From: Spartinivicinus ruber | GTDB taxonomy: Bacteria > Pseudomonadota > Gammaproteobacteria > Pseudomonadales > Zooshikellaceae | DNA: 64,000 nucleotides | Direction of reading: 5' to 3' | Assembly: GCF_011009015.1 (NCBI RefSeq) | Contig: NZ_CP048878.1 | Span: 795,501 to 859,500, forward strand | In this document: piece after piece, positions 8,825-18,392 of the stretch | Layout of the letters: each line of letters starts with the position of its first letter | Numbering within the stretch: the first letter of the stretch is position 1 | Program-made: the position numbers and the translations under genes | The notes under the pieces: model-generated | What the model was told of the DNA's origin: nothing | Database searches by the model: none | What the model saw: only the letters and a program-made list of their open reading frames with translations

Positions 8825-9900
8825 TCTTTAGCTTGCGGATTTAGGTGCTGCTCCAAGGCCCACTCGATATGTTCTCTAACTAGCTCAGAACTATCCTCTA
8901 AGCGGCTCTTCAGAGCTTCTAATATCTTTGTTGAAGTGGGGGCATTGCCTAACCCAACGGCTAAGTTTCTTAGCCAGCCTTGGTAGCCTGAGCGCCGAAT
9001 AGGCGAGCCTGCTGTTCGGTTGAGAAACTCTTCTTCAGTCCATAAAAACAGCTCCACTAGCGATGAGCTATCCAGCTTATGGCGAGGTAAAAAGTCGGTC
9101 TCCTGAGTGGGTTTGGCAAAGCGATTCCAAGGGCAAACTAGCTGACAGTCATCACAGCCAAATACTCGGTTGCCCATTTTTTTTCTCAACTCAATGGGGA
9201 TTGCCCCTTTCAACTCAATAGTTAAGTAGGAAATGCAGCGTCTTGCGTCCAATTGATAAGGCCCGACAAACGCATCGGTTGGACAGATATCCAGGCAGGC
9301 TGTGCAGCGACCGCAATGATTTTTATCGGTGGGAGTGTCAGCAGGTAATGGCAAGTCGGTAAATAACTCACCCAGGAAAAACCAGGAGCCAGCTTTTCGG
9401 CTAAGTACCAGAGTGTTTTTACCTATCCAGCCTAGCCCAGCTTGCTCTGCGATGGCTTTTTCTAAGACTGGGGCACTGTCTACGAAGGCACGATAGCCAA
9501 ACTCGCCAACCGCGTCGGTGATCTTTGCGGCAAGCTTGGCTAGGCGTTTACGAATCACTTTATGGTAGTCCCGCCCAAGTGCATAGCGAGAGATATAGGC
9601 TTGATCAGGCTCATTAAGAATACGTACGGTTTCCGTGTCACCTGGCAGATAGTCCATTCTGGCACTAATTACCGTTAAAGTGCCGGGTACCAGCTCTGCA
9701 GGACGGCTGCGTTTGGTGCCGTGGGCTGCCATATAGTCCATTTCGCCATGATAGCCAGGCTCCAGCCAATCTCTTAAATGCTGCTCGTGGGGGCCTAAAT
9801 CGACACCACTGATGCCAATATCTTGAAAGCCAAGTTCTCTCCCCCAGCGTTTGATGTCGGTTGCCAGTAAATTCAGTTTGGCTTCAGGTAACTGCTTCAT
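8821..9900 (-). CDS. queG: Epoxyqueuosine reductase QueG
   Basis: A 359-residue cobalamin- and iron-sulfur-dependent enzyme that reduces epoxyqueuosine to queuosine in tRNA. It shows the two ferredoxin-type [4Fe-4S] motifs '[12 protein letters not shown]' (about 197) and 'CDDCQLVCP' (about 250). The N-terminal QueG domain and a C-terminal HEAT-like helical region ('[17 protein letters not shown]') are also present. Full family length. Convergent with orn and divergent from nnr. Confidence 0.96.
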   Translation of the reverse strand: MKQLPEAKLNLLATDIKRWGRELGFQDIGISGVDLGPHEQHLRDWLEPGYHGEMDYMAAHGTKRSRPAELVPGTLTVISARMDYLPGDTETVRILNEPDQAYISRYALGRDYHKVIRKRLAKLAAKITDAVGEFGYRAFVDSAPVLEKAIAEQAGLGWIGKNTLVLSRKAGSWFFLGELFTDLPLPADTPTDKNHCGRCTACLDICPTDAFVGPYQLDARRCISYLTIELKGAIPIELRKKMGNRVFGCDDCQLVCPWNRFAKPTQETDFLPRHKLDSSSLVELFLWTEEEFLNRTAGSPIRRSGYQGWLRNLAVGLGNAPTSTKILEALKSRLEDSSELVREHIEWALEQHLNPQAKD

Positions 9901-10025
9901 AATAGGGGAATGACTTGTCTACAACTATTGGGAACTTGAATATATCGCTATTGGTCAAATTAATGTTTTTGCCTAGTGATCTTGGCCTGTTTGTAACAGG
10001 TGTAGCCCCTTGAAATTAGCTCGCA

Positions 10026-10054
10026 TTGGTGACAGAAGATAGCTGACGTATAAT
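10026..10054 (+). promoter_or_regulatory. Sigma-70 promoter ahead of nnr
   Basis: TTGGTG (10026-10031), 17-base spacer, TATAAT (10049-10054). A perfect -10 and close -35 place the start of transcription about 50 bases before the nnr ATG. Likely head promoter for the nnr-tsaE-amiB-mutL-miaA string. Confidence 0.65.
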
Positions 10055-10112
10055 TGCTAAATACACTTAATAATCTCAACATTCATTGGAGTGACTTGTA
10101 CTGACAACGCTT

Positions 10113-11648
10113 ATGGCCAACAGTTTATCACAACCGCTTTACACTGCAGAACAAGTAAGGCAACTGGATCACTATGCGATTCATCAGCAGGGGATTCCTG
10201 GCTATACCCTAATGGAGCGTGCAGGCAAAGCCACATTCAAGGTACTGCAGCAACAATGCCTACAGTGGTTTGGCAAAGCGGGTTATAGCCTGCAAGTGCT
10301 TTGTGGTTCAGGCAATAATGCAGGTGATGGCTATATCGTGGCAGGCTTGGCCAAGCAGAAGGGTGTTGAGGTTGAAGTTATTGCAGTGGGTGACCCAGGT
10401 AAGTTAAAGGGAGATGCTCTTACTGCCTATCAGTGGTGCCTGAAGCAGTTAGTACCAATAATCCCCTGGCAAGAAAAACATGAACTAACTGCAGATGTGT
10501 TTGTTGATGCGTTACTGGGGACTGGGCTAACTGGCTCGGTTCGAAATACCTATGCTCTTGTTATTGAAACACTTAACGTAACTGAGAAGCCGGTCATAGC
10601 TGTTGATATCCCCTCTGGGTTATGTGCGGATACTGGGGCTGTATTGGGGGTAGCAGTTAAAGCAGAGAATACGGTCACTTTTATTGGCCGTAAGCGAGGC
10701 CTGTATACCCACCAAGGGCCTGAATTTGCGGGTGACGTTAGCTTTGCTGGTTTGGGGGTGCCTGAGCTGGTTTACCATGCGACCCCTTGCAATAGCCATT
10801 TGCTTGATCCAGCCTGTTTTTCAAATGCTTTACCCATACGTCGTCAAAACAGTCACAAAGGTCTTTTTGGTCACTTGCTGCTAATTGGTGGTGACCACGG
10901 TATGGCGGGTGCCATTACCATGGCTGCCGAAGCTGCTCTTCATACCGGAGCTGGATTAGTTTCAGTGGTGACTCGTCCAGCTTATATTTCTGCTATACAG
11001 GCACGCTGTCCGGAAGTAATGGCAGTTGGCTGTGATAACCCAGATCAGATTGCACGGGTGCTGGCGGGTAAAACTGCTATTGTGGTAGGCCCAGGACTAG
11101 GCCAAAGCCATTGGTCTCGACAGTGTTTGTTAGCTGCTATTAATTCAGGTTTACCCTTAGTAATTGATGCCGATGGATTGAATTTAATGGCTGTAGAGCC
11201 CACTTTGCTAGAGCAAAAGCAAAGCGACTGGTTATTGACACCTCACCCAGGAGAAGCCGGCCGGTTGATGGGGGTATCTACCCAAAAAATACAGCAAAAC
11301 CGTTTTGCTGCTGTAGAGCTGCTGGCTGATCAATATAACAGCACCATTGTACTGAAAGGGGCAGGTAGCCTGGTTTGTACTAAAGGACAGATTCAGCTGG
11401 CTAATGTTGGGAACCCAGGCATGGCGGTAGGTGGTATGGGGGATGTGTTAAGTGGCTTGCTTGGCGCCTTACTGGCACAGGGGGTAAGCACAGTAGATGC
11501 TGCTGGCTTAGGTACCTGGCTGCATAGCCATAGTGCTGACCAGTTAGCAGAGTTGATTGGCGGCTACTATGGGTTGAGGGCAACGGAGCTTATTCCCCTA
11601 ATCAGAAAACAGATAAACCAGATGGCAGTGAAGAGTGGGCATGGTTGA
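10113..11648 (+). CDS. nnr: Bifunctional NAD(P)H-hydrate epimerase/dehydratase
   Basis: A 511-residue fusion. An N-terminal YjeF_N epimerase domain (about 1-220; 'LCGSGNNAGDGYIVA') is joined to a C-terminal ribokinase-like ADP-dependent dehydratase domain (about 235-500; 'LTPHPGEAGRLMG' and 'NPGMAVGGMGDVLSGLLGALL'). The pair repairs hydrated NADH and NADPH. Length and domain order are as in E. coli Nnr. The ATG lacks a strong Shine-Dalgarno sequence, but the homology starts nearby. tsaE begins inside its last codons (8-base overlap), so the two are translationally coupled. Confidence 0.95.
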   Translation: MANSLSQPLYTAEQVRQLDHYAIHQQGIPGYTLMERAGKATFKVLQQQCLQWFGKAGYSLQVLCGSGNNAGDGYIVAGLAKQKGVEVEVIAVGDPGKLKGDALTAYQWCLKQLVPIIPWQEKHELTADVFVDALLGTGLTGSVRNTYALVIETLNVTEKPVIAVDIPSGLCADTGAVLGVAVKAENTVTFIGRKRGLYTHQGPEFAGDVSFAGLGVPELVYHATPCNSHLLDPACFSNALPIRRQNSHKGLFGHLLLIGGDHGMAGAITMAAEAALHTGAGLVSVVTRPAYISAIQARCPEVMAVGCDNPDQIARVLAGKTAIVVGPGLGQSHWSRQCLLAAINSGLPLVIDADGLNLMAVEPTLLEQKQSDWLLTPHPGEAGRLMGVSTQKIQQNRFAAVELLADQYNSTIVLKGAGSLVCTKGQIQLANVGNPGMAVGGMGDVLSGLLGALLAQGVSTVDAAGLGTWLHSHSADQLAELIGGYYGLRATELIPLIRKQINQMAVKSGHG

Positions 11649-12108
11649 AAATATTACTTTTGTTCTGGCAAACGAAGCAGCAACCGTCGATTTTGGTAAG
11701 CAGCTTGCATTAGCTGCTGACGGTAAAGGTATTTTTTATTTAGAGGGTAATTTAGGGGCAGGAAAAACCACATTATGCCGTGGTGTGTTACAAGCATTGG
11801 GTCATCAAGGCTCAGTAAAAAGCCCTACCTACACCATTGTCGAGCCTTATGAGCTGGATGAGTATAAAGCTTACCATTTTGATTTATATCGGCTAGGAGA
11901 ACCTGAAGAGCTGGAATTTTTAGGGGTAAGAGATTATTTGCTGGACGACAACTTATGTCTAATTGAATGGCCAGAAAGAGGGGAAGGTTTTTTGCCCCAG
12001 GCAGACCTTACTGTCACACTGAGTTATCAGGGGCAAGGGCGTACGGTCAAGCTTGCTGCTCACACTGAAAAAGGCCGACAGGTTTGTCACAGAATAACGA
12101 ATAAATGA
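11641..12108 (+). CDS. tsaE: tRNA threonylcarbamoyladenosine biosynthesis ATPase TsaE
   Basis: A 155-residue P-loop protein with Walker A 'GNLGAGKTTLCRG' (about 37-49), the 'KSPTYTIVEPY' segment and 'LIEWPERGE' near the C-terminus. TsaE works with TsaB and TsaD to make t6A37 on ANN-decoding tRNAs. I chose the ATG at 11641, which overlaps the nnr stop by 8 bases and follows GAAGAG; a GTG at 11635 is possible but adds only two residues. Confidence 0.95.
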   Translation: MVENITFVLANEAATVDFGKQLALAADGKGIFYLEGNLGAGKTTLCRGVLQALGHQGSVKSPTYTIVEPYELDEYKAYHFDLYRLGEPEELEFLGVRDYLLDDNLCLIEWPERGEGFLPQADLTVTLSYQGQGRTVKLAAHTEKGRQVCHRITNK

Positions 12109-12189
12109 CGACAAGTGCCTTGCAAAACACTATTGCACATGACATTTTGCATGGCCACTAATAAATGATCATAAGGAGTCATCAGATAG

Positions 12190-13509
12190 ATGAGACTCAG
12201 TAGTCTTTTTGTTTTGATCTGGTTTTGCTTGGGGGTAGCAAGCAGTCAGGCGGCAACAGTTGAGGGGGTTCGGGTTTGGCCGGCACCTGACAATACTCGG
12301 CTGGTATTTGACCTGTCAGGCCCTATTGAGCACAAAGTATTTAAGCTGGAAAACCCTGATCGGCTGGTGATTGACTTAGAGTCAGCAAGCTTGAGCACAT
12401 CTCTTGATAAACTGGATGTGAGTAAAACCCCTATTGCCAGGATTCGTTCAGGCGCTCGCAATCAGCGTGACCTTCGGGTGGTACTGGATTTAAAGCAGCC
12501 ATTAAAACCAAAAAGCTTTGTGCTAAAGCCAAACGAAACCTATGGTAATCGGTTGGTCATTGATTTGTTCAATCAAATTAAAACCCCCGCAAGGTCTGTT
12601 GATCAAGTGGCCAAAGCGACTGCCCCTATTGGTCAGCGTGATGTCATCATAGCCATAGATGCTGGGCATGGTGGGGAGGACCCCGGCGCCGTTGGCTTTG
12701 GCCGATTGCGAGAAAAAGACGTGGTGCTTTCAATTGCCAGAAAGTTGGCGTACCTGTTGGAACAAGAACCTGGTTTTAAGCCGGTGTTGTTACGAAAAGG
12801 CGATTACTACATTGGCTTACGGCGCAGAACTCAAATGGCCAGAGAAGCCAACGCAGATATGTTTATTTCAGTTCATGCAGATGCCTTTAAAAACCGGCGT
12901 GCTTATGGTGCTTCTGTGTTTGCACTATCCCAGCGTGGTGCCACTTCAGAAACGGCTCGTTGGCTGGCCAGTCGGGAGAACAATGCTGACTTAATTGGTG
13001 GGGTTGGCAGCGTCAGTTTGGATGATAAAGACAAAGTGCTAGCAGGTGTGTTGTTAGATTTATCAATGACTGCCAGCTTAACCGCTAGCTTGGATGTAGG
13101 AAGTAAGGTATTAAGACGTATAGGAGGCTTTAATCGCTTACATAAACGGCATGTGGAGCAGGCAGCTTTTGTGGTGTTGAAGTCACCGGATATTCCTTCG
13201 ATACTGGTGGAAACTGGCTTTATTTCAAACCCCTCTGAATCAAAAAAGCTGGCCAACAGGTCTCATCAACGGCAATTGGCTAGAGCGATTTTTTCAGGCA
13301 TTAAAGAGTACTTTGATGATCGGCCACCACCAGGTACACTACTGGCTGCTCGAGTCAGTCGTGATCTTACTCATTACGTCATTCGCAGAGGGGACACCCT
13401 TTCTACCATTGCTGCTCGTCACAATGTATCGGTTGCCAGTATACGCCGAGCCAATAAATTGGCAGCTGATGTGATCCGTGAAGGGCAGGTGCTGCAAATT
13501 CCCAACTAA
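12190..13509 (+). CDS. amiB: N-acetylmuramoyl-L-alanine amidase AmiB with LysM
   Basis: A 439-residue exported amidase that splits septal peptidoglycan during daughter-cell separation. It has a signal peptide (1-21), an AMIN domain (about 24-125) for septal targeting and an Amidase_3 catalytic domain (about 150-370). The zinc and catalytic motifs are 'AIDAGHGGEDPGAVG', 'FISVHADAF' and 'SILVETGFISN'. A C-terminal LysM repeat (about 393-437, 'YVIRRGDTLSTIAARHNVS') is present, as in the Pseudomonas protein and unlike E. coli AmiB. AAGGAG lies upstream with an 11-base spacer. Amidases of this type are activated by EnvC/NlpD-type LytM proteins, not encoded here. Confidence 0.95.
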   Translation: MRLSSLFVLIWFCLGVASSQAATVEGVRVWPAPDNTRLVFDLSGPIEHKVFKLENPDRLVIDLESASLSTSLDKLDVSKTPIARIRSGARNQRDLRVVLDLKQPLKPKSFVLKPNETYGNRLVIDLFNQIKTPARSVDQVAKATAPIGQRDVIIAIDAGHGGEDPGAVGFGRLREKDVVLSIARKLAYLLEQEPGFKPVLLRKGDYYIGLRRRTQMAREANADMFISVHADAFKNRRAYGASVFALSQRGATSETARWLASRENNADLIGGVGSVSLDDKDKVLAGVLLDLSMTASLTASLDVGSKVLRRIGGFNRLHKRHVEQAAFVVLKSPDIPSILVETGFISNPSESKKLANRSHQRQLARAIFSGIKEYFDDRPPPGTLLAARVSRDLTHYVIRRGDTLSTIAARHNVSVASIRRANKLAADVIREGQVLQIPN

Positions 13510-13547
13510 ATGCTTGTAATAAAACTAGTCGCTTGATCTAACGCTGT

Positions 13548-15443
13548 ATGAAACGAATTCAATTATTAAGTACTCGCTTAGCTAACCAGATTGCGGCTGG
13601 TGAGGTTGTGGAAAGGCCTGCATCAGTTGCTAAAGAGTTGTTGGAAAATGCCATTGATGCCGGTGCGAACCGAGTTGATGTTGAAGTAGAGCAAGGTGGT
13701 ATAAAGCTGCTTAAAGTGCGCGACAATGGCTCTGGCATAATGAAAGATGACTTGCCATTATCGCTAAGTCGCCATGCCACCAGTAAAATTACTGAGCTTG
13801 AAGACCTTGAGGCGGTTGCCAGTCTTGGTTTTAGAGGAGAGGCACTGGCAAGCATCAGCTCGGTTTCCCGATTAACGTTGACCTCTGCAGTTAAAGGCCA
13901 ATCCAGTGCCTGGCGTGTGCAAACTGAAGGACGGGATATGCAGCCAGTGGTTGCGCCTTCTGCTCATCCGGTGGGCACTACGGTTGAAGTTCGGGATTTG
14001 TTTTTTAATACCCCGGCCCGACGGAAGTTTCTCAAAACAGAAAAAACTGAGTTTGGTCATTTGGAAGAAGTGGTCAAACGGTTAGCCTTAAGTCGCTTTG
14101 ATGTCAGTTTTAATTTGCGTCATAACCAGCGTACTATTCATCAGCTTAAAGTAGCTAAAACCCAGCAAGAAAAAGATCGCAGGGTGGCTCAGGCCTGTGG
14201 CCCTGAATTTATTGAAAATGCCGTTTGCTTGGATGTTGAGTCTGCTGGAATGCGTTTATGGGGTTGGGTAGGGTTGCCCACTTATTCTCGTAGTCAGGCT
14301 GACTTACAGTACTTCTTTGTAAATGGTCGGGTGATTCGTGATAAGTTGGTGAGTCATGCAGTTCGTCAGGCCTATCGAGATGTGCTCTATAATGGGCGAC
14401 ACCCAACCTTTGTTTTGTATTTGAGCGTTGATCCTGCCACAGTCGATGTTAATGTTCATCCAACCAAGCATGAAGTACGGTTTCGAGATAGTCGCACTGT
14501 CCATAATTTCTTGTTCAGTACATTGCATCATGCATTAGCTGAAGTACGCCCTGGCGATCAGCTATCTTCTACTGTTCAGCCATCAGCTATTGAGACTCGT
14601 TCAAGTGCTTCTACAGGCGCTGAAGCGGGTGAGTTTAAACAGCAAGAGCAAATCCGTTTTAATCAGCCTGCAGCTAGTCAGTCGATTTTTGGTAGTCAGC
14701 CTCAAACATACTCTCAACAACCTAATAGGTATCAAGTAGCTGAACAGCTGGCGGGTTATGGGAAGCTGGCCGAAGCTGCAGATGAAATTATTGCAGCACA
14801 GCCAGGGGTTTTATCGGAGCCTATAGTCGATGCTGGAAGTGAGCATAATGAGCCAGAAATACCACCATTGGGTTACGCATTAGCACAGCTAAAAGGAATT
14901 TATATTCTGGCTGAAAATCAACATGGCCTTGTGCTGGTAGATATGCATGCAGCTCATGAGCGAATTACTTATGAGAGGATGAAGCAGTCTTATCAGGCTG
15001 AAGGAATAAAGTGCCAGCCAGTATTGGTGCCAGAATCCATGGCAGTGAGCCAACGAGAAGCGGACTGTGCAGAGGAGTTCCAATCACTATTTGCCAGCCT
15101 TGGTTTTGAGCTGCTCCGGATGGGGCCAGAAACGGTGGTGGTTAAAGCTATTCCAGCACTGTTGAAGCAGGCTAATGTCAGTCAGCTTGTCCATGAAGTG
15201 TTGTCTGATTTGCTGGAGCATGGTACCAGTGATCGGATTCAAGCACATATCAATGAAATTTTAGCCACCATAGCTTGTCATGGCTCGGTGCGGGCTAATC
15301 GAAAACTCACTCACCCTGAAATGAATGCGCTGCTTCGAGACATGGAGCAAACTGAGCGTAGTGGTCAGTGCAACCATGGCCGACCGACTTGGACTCAGCT
15401 TTCTTTAGCAGAATTAGATAAGCTGTTTTTGAGAGGGCGTTAA
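13548..15443 (+). CDS. mutL: DNA mismatch repair protein MutL
   Basis: A 631-residue protein with an N-terminal GHKL ATPase ('[11 protein letters not shown]', 'DNGSGI', '[14 protein letters not shown]', all within the first 105 residues). A variable Gln/Ser-rich linker (about 345-435) leads to a C-terminal dimerisation domain. The C-terminal domain holds '[12 protein letters not shown]', which fits the DQHA(X)2E(X)4E endonuclease motif with Met for Gln. E. coli MutL lacks this motif, whereas Pseudomonas-type MutL has it, so this MutL is expected to nick DNA itself and repair need not depend on MutH. Sits between amiB and miaA as usual. Confidence 0.97.
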   Translation: MKRIQLLSTRLANQIAAGEVVERPASVAKELLENAIDAGANRVDVEVEQGGIKLLKVRDNGSGIMKDDLPLSLSRHATSKITELEDLEAVASLGFRGEALASISSVSRLTLTSAVKGQSSAWRVQTEGRDMQPVVAPSAHPVGTTVEVRDLFFNTPARRKFLKTEKTEFGHLEEVVKRLALSRFDVSFNLRHNQRTIHQLKVAKTQQEKDRRVAQACGPEFIENAVCLDVESAGMRLWGWVGLPTYSRSQADLQYFFVNGRVIRDKLVSHAVRQAYRDVLYNGRHPTFVLYLSVDPATVDVNVHPTKHEVRFRDSRTVHNFLFSTLHHALAEVRPGDQLSSTVQPSAIETRSSASTGAEAGEFKQQEQIRFNQPAASQSIFGSQPQTYSQQPNRYQVAEQLAGYGKLAEAADEIIAAQPGVLSEPIVDAGSEHNEPEIPPLGYALAQLKGIYILAENQHGLVLVDMHAAHERITYERMKQSYQAEGIKCQPVLVPESMAVSQREADCAEEFQSLFASLGFELLRMGPETVVVKAIPALLKQANVSQLVHEVLSDLLEHGTSDRIQAHINEILATIACHGSVRANRKLTHPEMNALLRDMEQTERSGQCNHGRPTWTQLSLAELDKLFLRGR

Positions 15444-15484
15444 GTCTTTTTAATGTTTGTTTCTGACTTGAAGTGTAGTGTGTA

Positions 15485-16462
15485 GTGGACCGCATCGAAA
15501 ATACTGAGAAAAAAACGACTAGCCAGCCTAAGCCTGCGGTTATTTTTTTAATGGGGCCAACGGCATCGGGTAAAACTGATTTAGCAATAGAAATAGCGAA
15601 GCATCTACCCTGTGAGTTAATTAGTGTAGATTCGGCTCTGGTATACAAGGGAATGGATATTGGGACAGCAAAGCCAGCCCCTGAAATATTAGCTGAGTAT
15701 CCACATCATTTAATTGATATAAAAGATCCTGCAGAACCTTATTCTGCTGCTGATTTTCGTTCTGATACATTGCAATTAATAGCAGACATTGTTGCCAGAA
15801 AAAAAATACCTTTACTGGTTGGTGGCACCATGCTTTATTTTAAAGCGCTTAAAGATGGGCTTGCGGAAATGCCTGCTGCTGATGACGCAATTAGACAACA
15901 GATTATGGCTGAAGCGAGCCAACATGGATGGGCTTATATTCATGCCCAATTAGCAGCAGTTGACCCTAAATCTGCGCAACGGATTCATCCAAATGACCCG
16001 CAAAGGTTGCAGCGGGCGCTAGAGGTTTATCAAAGCTCTGGCAAAACCATGACTCAGTATCGTCAGGAACAGCAACTTCAACAGCTGAGTTTTCCCTACC
16101 GGGTTATTAGTATGGCAGTTGCGCCACAAGAACGGAAAGTTTTACATCAGCGGATAGAAAAGCGGTTTTTACAGATGGTTGACCAGGGATTGTTGGCAGA
16201 GGTAGAGGCCCTTCGGGAACGCTCTGACCTTAACCCTAACTTGCCTTCTATTCGCTCAGTAGGGTATCGCCAGGCTTGGGAGTATCTGGCGGGGGAACTA
16301 AGCTATGAAGAGATGATCGAAAAAGGCATTGTTGCTACACGTCAGCTGGCGAAGCGTCAATTTACCTGGTTACGCAGTTGGCCTGGGCTCCATTGGTTCG
16401 ACAGCCTTGATCAGGATTTAACTGCTCAGGCCTTGAAATTTCTGGAGCAGGAACTTATATAG
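15485..16462 (+). CDS. miaA: tRNA dimethylallyltransferase MiaA
   Basis: A 325-residue enzyme that adds dimethylallyl to A37 of tRNAs reading UNN codons. The P-loop is '[13 protein letters not shown]' (about 24-36). '[16 protein letters not shown]' and the tRNA-binding '[13 protein letters not shown]' are conserved. The start is a GTG (15485), chosen because it gives an N-terminus of normal length before '[14 protein letters not shown]'; the first internal ATG would remove the leading beta strand. Shine-Dalgarno pairing is poor. hfq follows after a 231-bp gap. Confidence 0.94.
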   Translation: MDRIENTEKKTTSQPKPAVIFLMGPTASGKTDLAIEIAKHLPCELISVDSALVYKGMDIGTAKPAPEILAEYPHHLIDIKDPAEPYSAADFRSDTLQLIADIVARKKIPLLVGGTMLYFKALKDGLAEMPAADDAIRQQIMAEASQHGWAYIHAQLAAVDPKSAQRIHPNDPQRLQRALEVYQSSGKTMTQYRQEQQLQQLSFPYRVISMAVAPQERKVLHQRIEKRFLQMVDQGLLAEVEALRERSDLNPNLPSIRSVGYRQAWEYLAGELSYEEMIEKGIVATRQLAKRQFTWLRSWPGLHWFDSLDQDLTAQALKFLEQELI

Positions 16463-16693
16463 AGCTTAGGTTTTAATTTTAAGCTATCATATACAGCTAC
16501 TATTATTATTGTTTGGTTTGCGCTTATCGCTGCTAACGCTGGAAATGACAGGTATAGAACTTTAACTAAAGCGATTGGCTTTTGCTAAAGCTGTTGGCCT
16601 TACTTCTAGGTTTGAAGTTTTGTAAGCGGATTATTTTATTTATTAGTAAGCATTTTTTTAATTTTTTTGATATTTAATTAAAGGAGTACAGCA

Positions 16694-16948
16694 ATGTCAA
16701 AAGGGCATTCTCTACAAGACCCTTACTTGAACGTGTTGCGCAAAGACCGTATACCTGTTTCCATTTATCTGGTTAATGGTATTAAGCTACAAGGGCAAAT
16801 TGAGTCATTTGACCAGTTTGTTATTTTGCTGAAAAACACCGTCAGCCAGATGGTATATAAACATGCTATTTCTACAGTGGTTCCCACCCGTGCCGTTAGA
16901 TTACCAATGCAAGGGCAGGAGCAAAGTGGCGAGCCTGGTAATAATTAA
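16694..16948 (+). CDS. hfq: RNA chaperone Hfq
   Basis: An 84-residue Sm-fold protein that pairs small RNAs with mRNAs. Sm1 '[27 protein letters not shown]' and Sm2 '[14 protein letters not shown]' are intact, including the YKH proximal RNA-binding motif. The C-terminal tail is short (about 12 residues), as in Pseudomonas and unlike the longer E. coli tail. AAGGAG (16680-16685) gives a strong ribosome binding site. The upstream leader (16640-16680) is extremely U-rich, which could offer Hfq a site on its own mRNA. hflX follows after 11 bases. Confidence 0.97.
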   Translation: MSKGHSLQDPYLNVLRKDRIPVSIYLVNGIKLQGQIESFDQFVILLKNTVSQMVYKHAISTVVPTRAVRLPMQGQEQSGEPGNN

Positions 16949-16959
16949 GGAGTTTGTCG

Positions 16960-18255
16960 TTGTTTTTTGAACGCCATCAAGGTGGCGAGCAAGCGGTATT
17001 GGTACATCCTGAGTTAGTCAGTGATCAAGATAGGGAAGACCCCCGTGAATTTAAAGAGCTTGTCAGCTCTGCGGGGGCAAACCCAGTAGCCTTTCTAACC
17101 ATCCCCAAGCAGCAGCCTAATCCAAAGTATTTAGTTGGTACCGGTAAACTTGAAGAAATTCGTCATCAGGTTAAAAGCCATAAAGCTGAACTGGTGATTT
17201 TTAACCATGCACTCAGCCCCTCTCAGGAGCGTAATCTGGAAAAAGAATTACAGTGTCGAGTACTTGATCGTACTGGACTGATTCTGGATATTTTTGCCCA
17301 GCGTGCACGCACCCACGAAGGAAAGCTGCAGGTCGAGTTGGCTCAATTGCAGCACATGAGTACTCGCTTGGTTAGAGGCTGGACCCACTTGGAAAGACAA
17401 AAAGGTGGTATTGGTTTACGGGGGCCTGGTGAAACTCAGTTAGAAACAGACCGACGCTTGCTTCGCGCAAGAATTAAGTCAATTACCAAGCGTCTCGATA
17501 AGGTTCGTAAGCAGCGAGACCAAGGGCGCAGAGCCCGAAAAAGAGCGGAAGTACCCAGTATCTCGTTTGTTGGTTATACCAACGCAGGTAAGTCGACTTT
17601 ATTTAATTATTTAACTTCAGCAGAAGTTTATGCGGCTGACCAGTTATTTGCCACACTGGATCCAACATTAAGAAAAATTAAAGTGCCTGATTTAGGTCCT
17701 GTTGTTTTAGCTGATACGGTAGGTTTTATTCGGCATTTGCCGCATAAGTTGGTAGAAGCATTTAGAGCAACTTTAGAAGAAACCGTAATGGCTGATCTGT
17801 TAATTCATGTAGTTGATGTTAGTGACCCTAATTATCAGGATAACATTGAACAGGTTGAAGCGGTTTTAGAAGAAATCGGTGCTAATGAGTTGCCTTGCCT
17901 TCAGGTATACAACAAGATTGACCAATTATCTGATGTACGGCCACGAGTGGATTATAATGAAAAAGGTGTACCCACCAGGGTTTGGTTATCTGCTCAACAA
18001 GGCAATGGCACAGAGTTACTAATCAAGGCAATTGCTGAGCAGATGGGGGATCAGCTGGTTCAGCAAACAATTACCTTAACGCCTCAGCAAAGTCGTTTAA
18101 GAGCACAGTTCTATGAGCTGGGGGCGGTGCAATCTGAGACAGTAGATGCTGCGGGTAATACGCTAGTAAAAATCAGAATGCCTAAGCAAGACTACGACAG
18201 GTTGTTAGGTCGCTCAGGAGTGAGTCCTGAAGCGTTATTATTGGCAACTCATTAA
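16960..18255 (+). CDS. hflX: GTPase HflX
   Basis: A 431-residue ribosome-associated GTPase that splits stalled or hibernating ribosomes. It has an N-terminal HflX domain, a coiled-coil/loop region with 'GGIGLRGPGETQLETDRR', and a G domain with G1 'GYTNAGKSTLFN', G3 'DTVGFI' and G4 'YNKIDQL'. The start is a rare TTG. I prefer the TTG at 16960, with AAGGAG ending 7 bases before it and giving the family-typical N-terminus MFFERHQGG, over the TTG at 16954, which sits almost on the Shine-Dalgarno sequence. Part of the hfq-hflX unit. Confidence 0.93.
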   Translation: MFFERHQGGEQAVLVHPELVSDQDREDPREFKELVSSAGANPVAFLTIPKQQPNPKYLVGTGKLEEIRHQVKSHKAELVIFNHALSPSQERNLEKELQCRVLDRTGLILDIFAQRARTHEGKLQVELAQLQHMSTRLVRGWTHLERQKGGIGLRGPGETQLETDRRLLRARIKSITKRLDKVRKQRDQGRRARKRAEVPSISFVGYTNAGKSTLFNYLTSAEVYAADQLFATLDPTLRKIKVPDLGPVVLADTVGFIRHLPHKLVEAFRATLEETVMADLLIHVVDVSDPNYQDNIEQVEAVLEEIGANELPCLQVYNKIDQLSDVRPRVDYNEKGVPTRVWLSAQQGNGTELLIKAIAEQMGDQLVQQTITLTPQQSRLRAQFYELGAVQSETVDAAGNTLVKIRMPKQDYDRLLGRSGVSPEALLLATH

Positions 18256-18267
18256 TCTTTACTGTTG

Positions 18268-18289
18268 AAGGCGGCAACTGCCGCTTTTA
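18268..18289 (+). terminator. Short terminator-like hairpin after hflX
   Basis: GCGGCA (18271-18276) pairs with TGCCGC (18279-18284), extended by A/T and G-T pairs, and is followed by TTTT. The short loop and U tract suggest a weak or partial terminator before hflK. Confidence 0.5.
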
Positions 18290-18392
18290 CAATGCACAGT
18301 CGTAGATTTATCCAAATTAACAAGTATTATAGCCATAACAAGAACTTTGTTAATCAGCCTACTAATCCAACACTGGTGTAATGGAGAAGTTT

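Noticed and set aside
12903-13256. Open frame of 117 codons antisense to amiB
   Set aside because: It covers the conserved amidase domain in the opposite strand; composition is that of a shadow frame.
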